DNA of 22,545 nt. Origin: Saccoglossus kowalevskii. Its lineage: Eukaryota > Hemichordata > Enteropneusta > Harrimaniidae. Both the position numbers and the translations under genes were made by a program. The notes beneath the pieces were generated by a model. That model was not told the DNA's origin. It did no database searches and worked only from the letters and a program-made list of their open reading frames with translations. This document shows, one piece after another, positions 13,101-19,100 of this stretch (position 1 is its first letter; every line of letters begins with the position of its first letter). The DNA lies in the NCBI RefSeq assembly GCF_000003605.2, contig NW_003134365.1, positions 68,651 to 91,195 of the forward strand, written 5' to 3'.

Positions 13101-16100
13101 ACCCAACCCAACCCAATCCGACTAAATACTCACTCTCCCTGATATAGTAGGCGAGTCGTCAGGATTCAACATCATCACTTCTGTTGTGAGATGTCCCTCC
13201 AATGCTTCTTTCAACTGTTCAGCTGTACAGTTGATTTTATCATCTTGAACTGTGTACCAGTTATCCGGGTACCAACCAATGATGAACCAGACATACTTTG
13301 GTCCATACAGCTTCTCTTTGTAAACCTGGAACGATCAGAGTCACCAATTAAATATGACTCACCTCACATTTCAAATCTGGCTCACCACACATAGTGTTCA
13401 AATCTGGCTAACCCTACATAATGTTCAAACTGGATCACCTCACATAATGTTCCAATCTGGCTCACCACACATAATGTTCAAATCTGGCTCACCTCACATA
13501 ATGTCAAAATCTGGCTCACCTCACATAATATTCAAATTTGACTCACCACACATAATGTTCAAATCTGGCTCACATCACATACAGTATTTGGCTCACCCCA
13601 CCCACATTCAAATTTACCTCACCTCACCTCACATGAAAAACCAAATTTGACTCGCCTCATATCACATAAAAACCAAATTTGACTCACCTCACATCACTCA
13701 AAAACCAAATTTGACTCACCTCACATCACATCACATCACATAAAAACCAAATTTGACTCACCTCACATCATATAAAAACCAAATTTAACTCACCTCACCA
13801 TCACATAAAAACCAAATTTGACTCACCTCACATCACATAAAAATCAAATTTGACTCACCTCTCCATCACATAAAAACCAAATTTGACTCACCTTACCTCA
13901 CATAAAAACCAAATTTGACTCACCTCACATCATATAAAAACCAAATTTAACTCACCTCACCATCACATAAAAACCAAATTTGACTCACCTCACATCACAT
14001 AAAAATCAAATTTGACTCACCTCACCATCACATAAAAACCAAATTTGACTCACCTTACCTCACATAAAAACCAAATTTGACTCACCTCACATCACTCAAA
14101 AACCAAATTTGACTCACCTCACATCACATCACATAAAAACCAAATTTGACTCACCTCACATCATATAAAAACCAAATTTAACTCACCTCACCATCACATA
14201 AAAACCAAATTTGACTCACCTCACATCACATAAAAATCAAATTTGACTCACCTCATTCCACACAAAAACCAAATTTGACTCACCTCACATCACATAAAAA
14301 CCAAATTTGACTCACATCACATAAAAACCAAATCTGACTTACCTCACATCACATAAAAACCAAATTTGATTCACCTTACCTCACATAAAAACCAAATTTG
14401 ACTCACCTTACCTCACATAAAAACCAAATTTGACTCACCTCACATCACATAAAAATCAAATTTGACTCACCTCAAGCAAAAACCAAATTTGACTTACCTC
14501 ACATCAGATAAAAACCAAATTTGACTAACCTCACATCACATAAAACCAAATTTGACTCGCCTCACATAAAACCAAATTTGACTCACCTCACATCACTCAA
14601 AAACCAAATTTGACTCACCTCACATCACATCACATCACATAAAAACCAAATTTGACTCACCTCACATCATATAAAAACCAAATTTAACTCACCTCACCAT
14701 CACATAAAAACCAAATTTGACTCACCTTACCTCACATAAAAACCAAATTTGACTCACCTCACATCACATAAAAACCAAATTTGACTCACCTTACCTCACA
14801 TAAAAACCAAATTTGACTCACCTTACCTCACATAAAAACCAAATTTGACTCACCTTACCTCACATAAAAACCAAATTTGACTCACCTCACATCACATAAA
14901 AAACAAATTTGACTCACCTCACAAAAAACTCTTCTCGCCATATTCTCATAGAAAACACCAACTATAATCCGTGCATCCTGTCTCTTTAAATTCCTAACTG
15001 CATTTGCTGGATTTGTTAAAAAACTCTGACGCATCGCAATCTCAATCCCGGCTGTCTTGACACGTTTCTCGAGATCTTCAATTGTCTGTAACAAAATTCA
15101 TGAAACATGTAGCTTACATATAAATAATATATTTGTGCCAGTTCAGGACATTAGAATGTCATTTCTGAGGTTCAAAGTTGCACTCTAAATTCATTCAAGG
15201 AGACTATTATGTGAAATTATAACATTTTAATATGCACTAATTGTGGGAATTATGTAATAGAAGTTCAATGATTTTCAGTCCTTCCAATCACAACAATTAT
15301 TAAATTCACTTCCCATTTGATAATTTGTTTGAATATTCATTGCAAATTGTTTTTGAAAAATGTTCTGAAAAAGAATGATTCACTAAAAACCACTTGCTTT
15401 TTTTTCTACTGCGATCCTACAGTACTCTAATTTAAAAACAATGCTGAAAATCTTGAATTTCTCATATTCTCTCTCATTACACATCAAAATCCCAAGACCT
15501 GGATAATTACAGACTGTTCAAAGCTAATATTTATATATGTATTTTTATACATAGTCCCCATAGCGTCACAGTTTCTAGCAGAGATTTTTATGAAATATAC
15601 ATGTCACTGTTTAAAATTGTTATAAATCACTGAATTATTAATATCTAACAAAAATCAGCATAAATATCCGACCCAGATTTTCACTTTTCAACTGGATGCA
15701 TTTATTGACAAAGTAACACACCAATCGATTAATTGGCGAATAATTGGTGAATTTGCACTATTTTTAATGGTCACTGCAGACACCCTGCCTGTTCATATCC
15801 AATATTTAGCAAATTTCCAGTAACACATGTAATTGTTATTGTGTGTGTGATTTGAAGATTATTTCTGTTGATGACATTCCACAACAATTGTACGAACCAG
15901 CAGGTGAACATGTAAACGGCAGATACAGGGCAGACGATAGTGAATTCTTGATATGACAGAGATGCTCAAAATAATTAATATACTGTAAAATACTTAATTT
16001 TCACTTGGAACTAATTTTCGCTGAAGGAATGATTCAGTGAAAATGAAATCCAGCGATTATACCTTTTTTCCTATATTTTACATTCAACTCGTCAAAAATC

Positions 16101-19100
16101 AGTGAAAATAAATTCCATACAAAACACCCAAAAAGTCAGACTACATTCACCATTAAATACAAATTGATAATCGGACAGTAGTATTGCATAGCAGTTGGTT
16201 GCCGGGTGGGTGTAAACAGATTTTACAAATGCACCTCATTTGACGCACAAATTTACACTCGAACCAAACCATTTTTCTGTTTTTTTTCCCCTTTTCGGTT
16301 ATTTCTGTCCATGATTGGATAGAAAAAAACGAACTACAAATACTCCAAGATTTTTTTGACTTCATTAAAAAATAAAATCGTTTTTGTAGGATGGAAACTT
16401 TTTGAGGTCAACCCCCCACCCCCACCCCCAAACTAAAGGATATAAGTTTTTTATCCGACATCGATCTTTTGACGTCGTCCCTAAGTTTTACTGGATACAT
16501 TATATCTTTTGTGTTGTACACACCACATTTTGAGCATGCCCCAAAACATTACCATGCAACTTGTTTCAGTTGAGCAAATTCAACTCACCACACACAGAAA
16601 CTGAAAAGTAAATAACCAAGATAATAAGAATAATGTATATAAAAATACTATGTTATGAATGATCCAAGAGTGCTTTATTAAACCATTTTAGCGGCCAAAA
16701 TCAACTTCAGTCACCATCCACGAAATAGTTCCATTTACAGTCTTTAAAAATACTGACGAAAATTTTCAAATGTTTTGATCAAAAAGTAAAAGCAATATCA
16801 TATTTAGTCTGTTTGGTCCAAAATTAAGACTGAATTCAGTGAAAATTACAGAAAATTTGAACAAATTTACACCAATTTTGAAGCATGAACAATTTGGCGC
16901 ACAAAAGGTGAAAGTGCTATTATAATATAGACTGTACATATAATGCATTTAATTGCAGGAGAAAACCCCCGGAAACTATATTCCATTGAAGCAGACGTGT
17001 ATCTTTCTATCATATTGGCATTATGGTGATTTAATGCTTTATATCGCACTATGTCTGCGGTGAATGCATGCAATCACAAACTGTTTTATCATATGTGTCA
17101 ATTACTCATAGATCCGGTTTCAAGACATGGAATGCTAGTTTTGTTATTGTATTGCTAACATAATTGGAATGATTGGTGGCTGGATTGCTGGTTGCTTTGG
17201 TGCTATGTGAATGTAGATTTGAGTCATACACACGATATTTTCATTTTCTTTTATACCTAGGAGTTAATTTTTTGGTATAAACTAATTACACAGTGTTCAT
17301 TGTTTCTGCCAAATTCCTTAATTTGGTCATATTTTTGACCAAAACGACTTATATGATTTGGCAGTTTTCGATCAACATTTGAAATTTGTAACTAAATTAC
17401 CAGTTTTAAAAAAAAATGGAAGTAGCGAATTAATTGCTATAAAGATAACATTAAGGAAGGTTCATGAACTAACGTTACCACAACACGGTGTCAAAGACAT
17501 TTTAATTTGCCTTATGATCCTCATCATCCCTAAAAGCATGGAGGGGGCAAATTAAACTTTCAATGACCAATTTACCCCATTAAACAAGCGAGAGAAAACG
17601 AACCTCGGTAAAATTAGCCACACACTCTGTAAATGTTAGAGGTTAGACACAGACGACGGGGAATACCCACAAGTAGAAACGATAAGGTCATATGTATGTG
17701 AAGTGATGGAAGACGATGTAAAACACAACCAGTTCAGTGTCGTTAAACATCAAGCGCAAACATATGCTCGTAACCATAATGAGCCAAACAACGCCTTGAC
17801 TGAACATCTGCATTTCCCAGCAGACTTTAATAACACTTTCTTATACACTAGAAATTCGTAGAAATTAATACCTCTATCATTCTATTGAGTATTAGGTTTC
17901 TAAGTACGTGTATTTTAATTTTTCTCATACACTCATCTCGAGTGGGTTGTTTCATTTAATGCACTAAACGCCTTCATTTTTCACCAACATTACTGCACAT
18001 ATTCGTGTATTTCATTGTCAATTCCAGACGAAATGGGCATAATAGCTTGGTCATTGTGTTTAAAAATGAGCAGGTTTATTTTGCGAAGGGTACATGACAG
18101 ACGTTGATGTTTAGGCGTTCAAAGGTCAAAGCATTATTAGTCGTTTAAACATTTTTTTTCCAGCAAGGCTGTTGTCTCTTGATTTTATATGTGCAAATTG
18201 TAAGTACACGTGCTGAATCCATGTTCAGTACTGTGTAACAGTGTCATGTGATCATCTGAATTATATTGGCATCATGCATGAACATTCAGAAATTATGTGA
18301 GATTCAAATTATGCAAATTTCACAAACCCTCGATATTAGTTGTCATACAATATACTAGTACATCATATCTAAATACATATACCGTACTCGACCGCGTTAG
18401 TGCCAAGGATCCTCAACTCAGAAAATCATGATTTTTTAGGGGTGGGCACTTACCCGAGCACCCCCCTCAGAAAAGAGTGCAAATGACAATTTTAATACAT
18501 ACATGTGATGCCATATACTGATTCGCACAGTGTGGATTTTATGAACGTAAACTAGTTAAATGCACTACCAAGATCTGTAATTCATATTTATTATGTTTCC
18601 TGAAGATAGAATAAACAAAATTACAGTGAAATTTAAGCCAAATTCAAATTTTGTACTTCTTAGCATGTTACTGCACATATATGCAATGCATTATGGGATA
18701 TAACTTATTGTATAATGGAGGTTGATGTGACTGTGTACTTCATACATACCTTATTATTATACATTATACAAGGATACATGGGAATGCCGAAATCCAAAAT
18801 GTTTATAACAGAATCAGCGAACTTCTTTGTGTGAAGTCCGGACAAAGCCTGGTGGCAGCCATGTTTGTTTTAATTATTAGAGGATTACATGCATAATCAT
18901 TCCATATTTAGAATTTGCATTTCCTAATATGGTAGGATGAATATACCCCCGTAGAATACCGCGAACATTATGACACGTTGTAACTTATGGCGTTACGGTG
19001 AGAGGTATAATTATAGCTTTTATACTTGTCATTGCGCAACATTTTGAGATATGAAGAAATAATTCAATGACGTGCGTTGACTTACCGATGTAAAGACTTC

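Larger units (their letters stand above)
8086..13133 (-). other. Large intron between exons d and e
   Basis: 5048 bp, GTGAGT to TTTCAG. Contents: a foldback element at 9028-9239, a tRNA-like patch at 9746-9911, a GC-richer patch at 10570-10800, a dispersed repeat at 11709-11862, and a ~190-bp-family repeat at 12230-12480. No alternative coding exon was recognised. Human exon order shows none missing, because TISGR joins TSQQF directly. The remainder is AT-rich unique sequence. Confidence 0.8.
15086..19085 (-). other. Large intron between exons b and c
   Basis: 4000 bp, GTAAGT to TTACAG. Contents: a shortened foldback element at 15981-16135, a C-rich tract ACCCCCCACCCCCACCCCC near 16412, and a nested hairpin at 17306-17364. 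A short inverted patch lies near 18380-18480, with GGGGTGGGCACTTACCC and GAGCACCCCCCT. The rest is AT-rich with no gene recognised. Confidence 0.75.

Noticed and set aside
13354-13650. Plus-strand open frame of about 98 codons with repeating SPHIM-like peptides
   Set aside because: It is the minisatellite read on the wrong strand. Its codon pattern follows the repeat and it lies inside the GABBR1 intron.
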